8,935 bases of DNA, from NCBI GenBank assembly GCA_944325475.1, contig CALVAF010000093.1:1-8935 (forward strand). Reading direction: 5' to 3'. Every line of letters begins with the position of its first letter. Positions within the stretch are counted from its first letter, which is position 1. Positions 1 to 6,430 of the stretch are shown here, piece by piece. The notes below the pieces were generated by a model that saw only the letters and a program-made list of their open reading frames with translations, had not been told where the DNA came from and ran no database searches. Source of the stretch: an uncultured Helicobacter sp. (GTDB lineage Bacteria; Campylobacterota; Campylobacteria; Campylobacterales; Helicobacteraceae). Both the position numbers and the translations under genes were made by a program.

Positions 1-78
1 ATATTCTTAGAAAGTTTAAAAGAATATAAAAAGTGGCAAAATAGCAGAGGCTATTTAAGGGTAATTTCTGAAATTTAA
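1..78 (+). CDS. C-terminal end of an unidentified protein (partial, enters from the left)
   Basis: Frame 1 is open from the first base and ends at TAA 76-78, giving 25 residues that end in RGYLRVISEI. The stretch is lysine-rich and hydrophilic, with protein-like composition. The stop lies 65 bp before rplI and just ahead of a good promoter, as expected for the end of the preceding gene on the same strand. I do not recognise the family. H. pylori also has a hypothetical gene just upstream of rplI, but 25 residues are too few to claim equivalence. It could be chance open frame, though the position and the clean stop argue for a real gene end. Confidence 0.5.
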   Translation: MFLESLKEYKKWQNSRGYLRVISEI

Positions 79-112
79 AATACCTTTTGTTGTTTTATTA
101 TTTAGTAAAAAA

Positions 113-121
113 TGCTAAAAT
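113..121 (+). promoter_or_regulatory. Extended -10 promoter element for the rplI operon
   Basis: TGCTAAAAT matches the extended -10 form TGnTAtAAT used by the vegetative sigma factor of Helicobacter and Campylobacter. It is preceded by T-rich stretches (84-103) rather than a recognisable -35 box, which is usual for these bacteria. A start about 7 bases downstream would leave a leader of roughly 16 bases. That leader contains the ribosome binding site AAGGAGAA (133-140), 3 bases before the rplI ATG. This is the only good promoter I see before csd6, so it probably drives the whole cluster. Confidence 0.6.
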
Positions 122-143
122 TCCAAAAATTTAAGGAGAATCT

Positions 144-590
144 ATGAAAATATTATTATTACAAGATGTGAAAGGACTAGGAAAAAAGGGTGAAATTTGT
201 GAAGTTAAAGATGGATATGGAAAGAATTTTTTGATTGCTAAGGGAATGGCAGATTTTGCCACTAATGAAGTTATTAATCGCTAGAAATCCGCGCAAAAAA
301 AGGCAGCAGAAGTTGCCGCAGAAAATAAGGCATTAATGGAAATGGCAGCTAAAAAAATAGAGGAAATCACACTAAAAATCAGCCAAAAAGTTGGTGCAAA
401 TGGGTCGCTTTATGGTGCCATTACTAAAGAAGATATTGCAGGGGAATTGGCTAAAGCGCACCGCCTAGAGATTGACAAAAAGAGCATTGAGCTTAAAAGT
501 CCGATTAAATCTACAGGAATCTATGAAGTGGAAATCAAGCTGGGTAATGGAATACATGCAAATTTAAAAATTGATGTGGAGGCGTTATAA
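144..590 (+). pseudogene. rplI: Ribosomal protein L9 gene interrupted by an in-frame TAG
   Basis: L9 binds 23S rRNA at the base of the L1 stalk through its N-terminal domain; a long helix carries a second globular domain outward. From ATG 144 the frame encodes a perfect L9 N-domain (starting MKILLLQDVKGLGKKG) with the whole family signature: G13, G16, V21, G24-Y25, N28-F29-L30, G34. It stops at TAG 282-284 after residue 46. The same frame then resumes as L9: a lysine- and alanine-rich connecting helix and a complete C-domain (VGANGSLYGAITKED, then SPIKSTGIYEVEIKLG) to TAA 588-590. Without the TAG the protein would be 148 residues, normal for the family. The terminal TAA overlaps the hslV ATG by one base. 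The second half is well conserved, so the mutation is recent, a sequencing error, or tolerated because the C-domain is re-initiated at ATG 336. L9 is dispensable in E. coli, so a true null is possible. Identity is certain; the functional state is not. Confidence 0.9.
327..338 (+). promoter_or_regulatory. Possible internal ribosome binding site and restart codon inside rplI
   Basis: AAGG (327-330) lies 5 bases before an in-frame ATG (336), which is codon 65 of full-length L9 and 51 bases after the internal TAG. Translation from here would give an 84-residue protein made of the end of the connecting helix plus the complete L9 C-domain. The spacing suits initiation or re-initiation by ribosomes that stop at the TAG. 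The motif is short and could be chance. It matters because it would keep the C-domain, and the hslV start coupled to its stop, translated despite the TAG. Confidence 0.3.
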
Positions 591-1126
591 TGTTTGAGGC
601 TACAACGATACTTGCCTACAAAACGCAAAAGGGGGCAGTCATTGGTGGAGATGGGCAAGTAACCTTTGGAAATTGCGTATTAAAAGGTAATGCAACCAAG
701 ATTCGCACACTCTATCATGGCAAGATTCTAAGCGGCTTTGCTGGAAGCACCGCAGATGCGTTTAGCCTTTTTGATATGTTTGAGGGGATTTTGGAGAATA
801 AAAAGGGCGATTTGTTAAAGTCGGCTATAGAGTTTTCTAAAGAATGGCGAAAAGATAAATATTTAAGACGTTTAGAAGCAATGATGATTGTGCTAGATAA
901 AGAGCGGATTTTTATTTTAAGTGGGACGGGTGATGTGGTGGAGCCAGAAGATGGGAAAATCGCAGCTATTGGTAGCGGTGGGAACTATGCTCTCTCTGCT
1001 GCAAGGGCTTTGGATAGATTTGGTGGTGGGCAGATGGAGCCAAGAGATTTGGTGCTAGAATCGCTAAAAATTGCTGGAGAACTTTGTATTTATACGAATC
1101 AAAATATCAAAATTTTAGAACTTTAA
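590..1126 (+). CDS. hslV: ATP-dependent protease HslUV, peptidase subunit HslV (ClpQ)
   Basis: HslV forms a double-hexamer proteolytic chamber and degrades proteins unfolded and fed in by HslU in the cytoplasm. The 178 residues fit the family. MFEA is a short propeptide, removed to expose the catalytic N-terminal threonine T5 (start of TTILAYK). Counting from T5, D21 is Asp17 and K37 (in GNATK) is Lys33, the positions of the conserved active-site aspartate and lysine. GDGQVTFGN, GFAGSTADAF and IGSGGNYA are family hallmarks. CIYTNQNIKILEL near the end matches the conserved C-terminus, which contacts HslU. The ATG overlaps the rplI stop as TAATG, so translation is probably coupled to rplI. A nonsense codon upstream in rplI could therefore lower HslV expression unless ribosomes restart within rplI. 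hslU follows after 22 bp. Confidence 0.97.
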   Translation: MFEATTILAYKTQKGAVIGGDGQVTFGNCVLKGNATKIRTLYHGKILSGFAGSTADAFSLFDMFEGILENKKGDLLKSAIEFSKEWRKDKYLRRLEAMMIVLDKERIFILSGTGDVVEPEDGKIAAIGSGGNYALSAARALDRFGGGQMEPRDLVLESLKIAGELCIYTNQNIKILEL

Positions 1127-1148
1127 AAGTGAGGAATAAAAGTAAAAA

Positions 1149-2489
1149 ATGGAAAATTATATTGCAATGACACCAAAAGAAATTGTGAGTTATTTAGACG
1201 AATATATTATTGGACAAAATAATGCTAAAAAGAAAGTCGCTATTGCACTAAGGAATCGTTATCGTAGGCTACAACTTCCAAAAGAGATTCAAGAAGAGAT
1301 CATGCCAAAGAATATTTTGATGATTGGTTCAACTGGAGTAGGAAAAACTGAAATTGCAAGGCGTATGGCAAAAATGATGGGGCTACCTTTTGTAAAAGTG
1401 GAGGCAAGTAAATACACAGAAGTGGGATTTGTGGGTAGAGATGTGGAATCTATGGTGCGGGATTTGGTGGTAGCCTCTATTAATCTAGTCAAAGAAGAGC
1501 AGAGACAAAAAAACGCTGATGGAATCCAAAAATATGTGTTAGATAAAATCGTAGAAAAGCTGATTCCTCCGCTTCCTAAAGGGGCAAGTGAGCAGAAGAT
1601 AGAGGAATATGAAAAAGCCTCAGCAAAGATGAGGCAGAAGGTCGAAAATGGTGAAATGGACCATTTGAAAATTGAGATTGAAATCCCTAAACGTGCTTTT
1701 GAAATTGAAGATGGCAATATGCCAGCTGAATTTGCAAAGGTGCAAGAAACGATTGCTAGGGTATTTATTGCCTCACCTAAAGAAAATCCTAAAAAAGAAG
1801 TGACGATAAAAGAAGCAAAAGAGATTTTGAAAGTTGAGGCAAGTGAGGCGTTGTTGGACTTAGAAGGTATTAAACAAGAGGGGCTAAAGAGAGCAGAGAG
1901 TAGTGGGATTATTTTTATCGATGAGATTGATAAGGTGGCGGTAAGCTCAAACTCTCAAGGTAGGCAGGACCCAAGTAAAGAAGGCGTGCAAAGGGATTTG
2001 TTGCCTATTGTTGAGGGAAGTATTGTTAATACAAAATATGGAAGTATTAAAACGGATTATATTTTATTTATCGCAGCGGGTGCCTTTAACCTTAGTAAGC
2101 CTAGTGATTTGATTGCAGAATTACAAGGACGATTCCCTTTACGTGTGGAGTTAAATAGTCTTGATGAAGAAGTGCTTTATAAAATTTTAACCCAAACTAA
2201 AAATTCTATTTTAAAGCAATATGAGGCGCTTTTAGCGGTGGAAGAAGTAACTTTGAAGTTTAGTGAGGAAGCCATTAGGGCTTTAGCCCATTACTCGCAA
2301 CTTGCTAATGAAAAAACCGAGGATATTGGTGCTAGGAGGCTACACACGGTGGTGGAGCAAGTGATTGAAGAGATTAGCTTTGAGGTTGAAAGTTATAAAG
2401 GGCAAGAGGTGGAAATCACTGAATCGCTTGTCAAAGAGAAATTAGAAAATCTTGTGGCTAATAGTGATATGGCGCGATATATTTTATAG
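1149..2489 (+). CDS. hslU: ATP-dependent protease HslUV, ATPase/unfoldase subunit HslU (ClpY)
   Basis: HslU is the AAA+ hexamer that unfolds substrates and threads them into HslV. At 446 residues it has normal length. In order: Walker A GSTGVGKT (60-67), pore loop GFVGRD (93-98), a variable I-domain (about 110-240) that gates substrate entry, Walker B with IFIDE (255-259), the arginine finger region QGRFP (R328), sensor 2 GARR (394-397), and the C-terminal RYIL tail that docks into HslV. The pore aromatic is F94 where E. coli has Tyr; as I recall H. pylori also has Phe. The ATG at 1149 is the first possible start, since an in-frame TAA lies at 1143. The nearest purine-rich ribosome site, GAGGAA (1131-1136), is 12 bases away, longer than optimal, so initiation may be weak. 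era starts 8 bp after the stop. Confidence 0.97.
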   Translation: MENYIAMTPKEIVSYLDEYIIGQNNAKKKVAIALRNRYRRLQLPKEIQEEIMPKNILMIGSTGVGKTEIARRMAKMMGLPFVKVEASKYTEVGFVGRDVESMVRDLVVASINLVKEEQRQKNADGIQKYVLDKIVEKLIPPLPKGASEQKIEEYEKASAKMRQKVENGEMDHLKIEIEIPKRAFEIEDGNMPAEFAKVQETIARVFIASPKENPKKEVTIKEAKEILKVEASEALLDLEGIKQEGLKRAESSGIIFIDEIDKVAVSSNSQGRQDPSKEGVQRDLLPIVEGSIVNTKYGSIKTDYILFIAAGAFNLSKPSDLIAELQGRFPLRVELNSLDEEVLYKILTQTKNSILKQYEALLAVEEVTLKFSEEAIRALAHYSQLANEKTEDIGARRLHTVVEQVIEEISFEVESYKGQEVEITESLVKEKLENLVANSDMARYIL

Positions 2490-2497
2490 GACTTTGT

Positions 2498-3382
2498 TTG
2501 GAAAGCAAGGCGGGATTTGTAGCGGTTTTGGGGAGACCAAATGCTGGGAAAAGCACTTTTTTAAATACGCTTTTGGGTGAGAGATTAGCCCTTGTCTCCC
2601 ACAAGGCAAATGCAACAAGAAGGCGTATGAATCTCGTGGTTATGGTAGAGGAAGTGCAGATTGTCTTTGTGGATACACCCGGGATTCATAGACAAGAGAA
2701 ATTGCTTAATCAATATATGCTAAAAGAAGCCATGAAAGCCATGCAAGATTGTGATTTTTTGCTTTTTTTAGCACCTGCAAGCGATAAAGTTAGCTTTTAT
2801 GAGGAGTTTTTGGAAAATGCAAAAAACAAGCCCCATTTTTTACTTTTGCCTAAAAGTGATAGTGTGAGTAAAGAGGAGCTGTTTTATAAGATTGAGGAGT
2901 ATCAGAAATATCAGGATTGCTATGAAGCTTTGATTCCGATTTCTTATAAGGATTTTGGGTCATTAAAAAATGTGGTGAAGCAGGTCGCTCAAAAAATGCC
3001 TCAAAACCCTTATTATTATGACCCAGAGATTTTAAGCCCAAATAGCACTCGAGAAATTGTTAAGGAGATGATTAGAGAATCTTGTTTTGATAATCTTAGT
3101 GATGAGCTACCTTATGAAAGTGATGTTGTGGTGAATATTTATAAAGAAAAAATAAGTTTAGATTATATCAAAGCAAATATTATCGTGCATAAAGAGAGCC
3201 AAAAGGCAATGGTGATTGGCAAAGAGGGTAAAACCTTAAAAAGGATTGGAAAAAATGCAAGAGAAAAAATAGAAAAATTTGTTGGCAAAAAAGTATATTT
3301 GGAACTTTTTGTAAAGGTTGTATCAAGCTGGAGTAAGCAAAAAGAGGGCTTGAAGAAAATTGGTTATAATTTTGAGGATTAA
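2498..3382 (+). CDS. era: GTPase Era, 30S ribosome assembly factor
   Basis: Era binds the 3' end of 16S rRNA through a KH domain and promotes 30S maturation in a GTP-dependent way. The 294 residues carry G1 GRPNAGKS (12-19), the switch I region around HKANATRR (35-42), G3 DTPGIH (59-64) and a C-terminal KH domain with GKEG (241-244) followed by TLKRIG. The NLSDELPYESDV segment before the KH domain is typical of Era. The G4 guanine-specificity motif, normally NKxD, reads PKSD (118-121), so the asparagine is absent while K119 and D121 remain. The start is TTG 2498, preceded by AGGA (2488-2491) at 6 bases; no ATG or GTG lies nearby in frame, and the residues from ESKAGFV onward match the family N-terminus. 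hslU ends 8 bp upstream and csd6 begins 11 bp downstream, so it is mid-operon. Confidence 0.95.
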   Translation: MESKAGFVAVLGRPNAGKSTFLNTLLGERLALVSHKANATRRRMNLVVMVEEVQIVFVDTPGIHRQEKLLNQYMLKEAMKAMQDCDFLLFLAPASDKVSFYEEFLENAKNKPHFLLLPKSDSVSKEELFYKIEEYQKYQDCYEALIPISYKDFGSLKNVVKQVAQKMPQNPYYYDPEILSPNSTREIVKEMIRESCFDNLSDELPYESDVVVNIYKEKISLDYIKANIIVHKESQKAMVIGKEGKTLKRIGKNAREKIEKFVGKKVYLELFVKVVSSWSKQKEGLKKIGYNFED

Positions 3383-3393
3383 AGGGAGCAGAA

Positions 3394-4389
3394 ATGAAGA
3401 TTGTTTGGTTGTTGCTAATAACGGTTTTTAGTTATGCAAATGAGTATGATTGGATTAGAATCTATCGTGAAAATGGGGTAGAGGCATTAGAGAAAAAAAT
3501 CGATGCGGTTTTGCAGACACAGGAATATTGGAAAGAGGTATTAAAGGATAAAGACACGCGTTTTGGATATTATGAGGATTTAAAATATTTGTTTGTGGCT
3601 TCAAAGGACGCCCCAACACTAGAATCACCAAGGCTAAAACTCTATGCCTTAGAAAATGGCAAATGGGTGGAGAAGTTAAATGTGAATAGTTTAGTGGGTT
3701 CTAAAGGCGGACACAAGCAAAAAGAAGGGGATTTAGCAACACCCATTGGAGTTTATACGCTTGATAAAAGACTGGTGAATTTGGACCAATACTATGGACC
3801 TTTAGCCTTTAGCACTTCTTATCCCAATCTCTATGATAGGGTGCAAAAACGCACGGGTTATGGAATTTGGATTCATGGAATGCCGCTTAATGGCAATCGA
3901 GAAGAGTTAAACACGCGTGGTTGTATTGCGATTGAAAATAATATTCTCACTTCGGTAGATAAGATGATTGACCATCGAGATTCTTTGCTGATTACCTTTT
4001 CAAATGAGATTAGCACGGTTAAAAAGGGAGATTTGGAAGTGATTTTAGCAGATTTGTTCCAATGGAAAGAGGCATGGAAAAATAATGAAATAACTTCGTA
4101 TCTTTCTTTTTATAGCAAAGATTTTATCCGCTATGATGGGCAAAAATACAATGCCTTTGCGGCAGTAAAGAAGCAAATTTTCAACAAAGGTCAGCAAAAA
4201 AATATCCAATTTAGTAAAATTAATATTTCGCCTTATCCTAATGAAGAGGGCAAGAATCTCTTTAAAATTGGCTATTATCAAGATTATAAGGCGTATTTAA
4301 AAGGGAATCTTAACTACTCTTCTAAGGGGAATAAAGAGCTTTATGTCGAGCTAAAAAATGGCAAAATGCAGATTCTAGCTGAAAAGTAG
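3394..4389 (+). CDS. csd6: Periplasmic L,D-carboxypeptidase Csd6 (YkuD domain), cell-shape peptidoglycan trimming enzyme
   Basis: In H. pylori Csd6 (HP0518) removes the terminal D-Ala from peptidoglycan tetra- to tripeptide-type stems and is needed for helical shape. It follows era there as here. The 331-residue protein begins with a signal peptide (MKIVWLLLITVFSYA, likely cut after A15). A helical N-domain follows. The YkuD catalytic domain (about 65-205) carries the GDLATPIGVY substrate-loop motif (112-121), IHG with catalytic-dyad H161, and TRGC with R175 and nucleophile C177. The C-terminal part (about 210-331), rich in aromatic and lysine residues, has the length and pattern of the NTF2-like domain of H. 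pylori Csd6. All catalytic residues are present. AAGGGAG (3382-3388) overlaps the era stop and serves the ATG. The gene's last 15 bp overlap rdgB on the other strand. An L,D-transpeptidase role is possible on the fold alone, but synteny favours Csd6. Confidence 0.88.
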   Translation: MKIVWLLLITVFSYANEYDWIRIYRENGVEALEKKIDAVLQTQEYWKEVLKDKDTRFGYYEDLKYLFVASKDAPTLESPRLKLYALENGKWVEKLNVNSLVGSKGGHKQKEGDLATPIGVYTLDKRLVNLDQYYGPLAFSTSYPNLYDRVQKRTGYGIWIHGMPLNGNREELNTRGCIAIENNILTSVDKMIDHRDSLLITFSNEISTVKKGDLEVILADLFQWKEAWKNNEITSYLSFYSKDFIRYDGQKYNAFAAVKKQIFNKGQQKNIQFSKINISPYPNEEGKNLFKIGYYQDYKAYLKGNLNYSSKGNKELYVELKNGKMQILAEK

Positions 4390-4983
4390 AGCTTTTAGGA
4401 TATATTCTGCCCTTTTTAGTGCGATAGTGCGGTGGGAAATTGCATTTTTTATTTCACTGCTAAGTTCTGCTAAAGTCTGCTTAAAGCCCCTTGGGACAAA
4501 CATAGGGTCATAGCCAAACCCATTTTCTCCGCGTGCTTGTGTGATTACATTGCCATACATAAACCCATGAGTGCTAAAATCCCCATAAAAGCTGCTTATC
4601 CCAATGCAGGCGCAATAATAAGCACTTTGGTTGGGGAGTTTTGCAACTTCTTCTAAAAGCTTTTTGAGATTTGCTTGAGAATCGCCTCCGCTGTATCTTG
4701 CGCTGTGGATTCCGGGTTTCCCACCAAGTGCTTCGACACAGATTCCACTATCATCAGAAAGCACAATGTCTTTTAGGGTCAAAAGATTCTGTGATTTGAG
4801 GGTTCTAAAGACGCTTTTAGATTTGATGAGTGCATTTTCTTGAAAAGTTGTGCCATTTTCCTCTATTTCAAAAGGTGTGATGAGCTTATCCCATGCGAGA
4901 ATCTCGCAGTTTTTCAAATGGGAATAGATTTTTTTAATTTCTTTGATTTTATCAAGGTTAGAAGTGGCTAAAATTAGTCGCAT
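4375..4983 (-). CDS. rdgB: Non-canonical purine NTP pyrophosphatase (dITP/XTP, RdgB/HAM1 family)
   Basis: The enzyme hydrolyses dITP, ITP and XTP to monophosphates plus pyrophosphate, which keeps deaminated purines out of DNA and RNA. The 202 residues fit the family. Motifs in order: LATSNLDKIKEI at the N-terminus (nucleotide-binding T/S-x-N-x-x-K), FQEN (47-50), metal-binding DDSG (77-80), GIHSARYSGG (91-100), GENGFGYDP (152-160) and SHR (183-185). All key residues are present. The ATG at 4983 (minus strand) has AAGG 7 bases upstream and starts exactly at the family N-terminus. It is transcribed toward csd6 and the two overlap by 15 bp tail to tail; I see no clear hairpin terminator between them, so transcripts may read through into each other. 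Confidence 0.95.
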   Translation of the reverse strand: MRLILATSNLDKIKEIKKIYSHLKNCEILAWDKLITPFEIEENGTTFQENALIKSKSVFRTLKSQNLLTLKDIVLSDDSGICVEALGGKPGIHSARYSGGDSQANLKKLLEEVAKLPNQSAYYCACIGISSFYGDFSTHGFMYGNVITQARGENGFGYDPMFVPRGFKQTLAELSSEIKNAISHRTIALKRAEYILKALLFS

Positions 4984-5059
4984 TGTATTGCCTTGTTTAG
5001 AGTATTTTGGGTAAAATTAAATTTTTGTTTTTGGAATTTTAGCAAAAATTGGAGAATCT
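4984..5059. promoter_or_regulatory. Divergent promoter region between rdgB and yajR
   Basis: This 76-bp spacer separates two outward-facing genes and must hold the start signals of both. For yajR there is TAAAAT (5012-5017), then GGAG (5051-5054), 5 bases before ATG 5060. For rdgB the complement of 5016-5021 reads TTTAAT, followed by AAGG 7 bases before its ATG. The two -10-like boxes overlap, so the promoters may compete. No -35 boxes are evident, which is normal for this group. The assignments rest only on short matches in AT-rich DNA. Confidence 0.4.
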
Positions 5060-6430
5060 ATGAAACAGCAATCCCTAATGAGGCAAATCATGCCTTTAAG
5101 CATTATTTTAGCCGGACGCTTTTTTGGATTATTTGTTGTGATGCCGCTTTTATCCTTATATGCTTTGTCTTTGGAGGGAGTGAGTCCCATTTTGGTGGGG
5201 ATTGCCATAGGTGGCTATGCGCTTACACAAGTTTTGTTTCAGATTCCTTTTGGATTTTTAAGCGATAAGTTTGGACGTAAAAGCATCATCGCCATTGGGC
5301 TTTTTATTTTTATTTTGGGTTCTATTATTTGTGCGATGAGTGAAGATATTTATATGTTGATTTTGGGGCGATTCTTGCAAGGAGCTGGGGCGATTGGGGG
5401 TGTTGTGAGCGCGATGATTGCAGATTTGGTGCGTGAGGAGAAACGCACTAAGGCAATGGCGTTAATGGGTGCTACTATCTCACTTAGTTTTACAGCAGCT
5501 TTGATTTTAGGACCTATTTTGGGGGCTTATTTTGGGGTGGCAAGTTTGTTTTGGATTACTGCAATTTTAGGGATTGTGAGCTTATTGATTTTATTTTTAT
5601 TTGTGCCAGAAACTCCAAAGATTCATTATAGTTTTATTTCTAGCTCGGATAAATACACAGCCATTTTAAAAAACAAAAATTTGCAGATTATGAATCTCAC
5701 TAATTTCTTGCAAAAAGGTTTTATGACTTTGGCATTTTTGATTATTCCTATTGCCTTAACTAAGGGTTTTGAAATGCCTAAAGAGGATTTGTATCAAGTG
5801 TATATTCCAGCCAGTCTTTTGGGATTTTTTGCGATGATTCCAGCGGCTATTTTTGCGGAGAAAAAGGGGGAGTTTAAAGGCGTTTTGGTGATTGGAGTCT
5901 TGCTTTTTGTGGTGGCGTATCTTTTGATGCTTGGAGAGAGTGTTTGGGCATTTGTGGCAGGAGTTTTGGTATTTTTTATTGGTTTTTCAGTGCATGAGCC
6001 GATTATGCAAAGCCTTGCTAGTCGCTATTGCAAGGCACATCAAAAGGGTAGTGCTTTGGGGATTTTCACTTCCTGTGGGTATTTGGGGTCATTTGTGGGG
6101 GCTTTGATTGGGGGGCATTTGTATGAGTATTTTGGTATGTTAGCCATTAGTGTTTTTGTGGTGCTTGTTTCGTGTTTGTGGATTTTACTTCTAGGGTTTT
6201 TAGCAAATCCAACTTTTCAAAAAAACTTTTATCTGCCTCTAAAAGAGGGAGTTAAAAGTGAGGATTTGGAAGTTTTGGTGGAGCTTAGGGGTATTTTGGA
6301 GTGGTTTATTAATGAAAATGAAAAAGTGGCGGTGATAAAGTATGATAAACATTTTGTTTTGGAGCAAGAGATAGAGGAGTTTGTAAAAGTGCGTTTAAAG
6401 GATAAGCTTGAGATTCCAAGGGAAGTGTGA
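5060..6430 (+). CDS. yajR: MFS transporter of the YajR type with C-terminal YAM-like domain
   Basis: This is a proton-driven major facilitator in the inner membrane, probably an exporter of unknown substrate. The 456 residues show about 12 hydrophobic segments. Segment 1 has the GRFFGLFVVMP pattern. Motif A, GFLSDKFGRK (65-74), lies between segments 2 and 3, and ILGRFLQGAGAIGG follows in segment 4. After the last segment (ending about 390) comes a soluble tail of about 65 residues that alternates beta- and helix-like stretches (VLVELRGILEWFI, KVAVIKYDKHF, LEQEIEEFVK). This matches the ferredoxin-like YAM domain at the same place in E. coli YajR, as does the overall length (454 there) and residue pattern. 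GGAG precedes the ATG by 5 bases. Its stop overlaps the next start as TGATG, so the restriction-modification remnant may be co-transcribed. Family assignment is firm; the substrate is not known. Confidence 0.85.
   Translation: MKQQSLMRQIMPLSIILAGRFFGLFVVMPLLSLYALSLEGVSPILVGIAIGGYALTQVLFQIPFGFLSDKFGRKSIIAIGLFIFILGSIICAMSEDIYMLILGRFLQGAGAIGGVVSAMIADLVREEKRTKAMALMGATISLSFTAALILGPILGAYFGVASLFWITAILGIVSLLILFLFVPETPKIHYSFISSSDKYTAILKNKNLQIMNLTNFLQKGFMTLAFLIIPIALTKGFEMPKEDLYQVYIPASLLGFFAMIPAAIFAEKKGEFKGVLVIGVLLFVVAYLLMLGESVWAFVAGVLVFFIGFSVHEPIMQSLASRYCKAHQKGSALGIFTSCGYLGSFVGALIGGHLYEYFGMLAISVFVVLVSCLWILLLGFLANPTFQKNFYLPLKEGVKSEDLEVLVELRGILEWFINENEKVAVIKYDKHFVLEQEIEEFVKVRLKDKLEIPREV

Noticed and set aside
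282..284. TAG in rplI as recoding (readthrough, amber suppression or a special amino acid)
   Set aside because: No stem-loop or insertion signal is apparent after it, era and other genes here are read with the standard code, and hslU itself ends in TAG. A mutation or sequence error is simpler.
1289..1717. Minus-strand open frame opposite hslU
   Set aside because: It lies wholly inside a strongly conserved gene, has no start signal or recognisable domain, and is a shadow.
4993..5268. Plus-strand open frame overlapping the yajR start
   Set aside because: It is the other-frame image of yajR; the yajR frame has the ribosome binding site and the MFS motifs.
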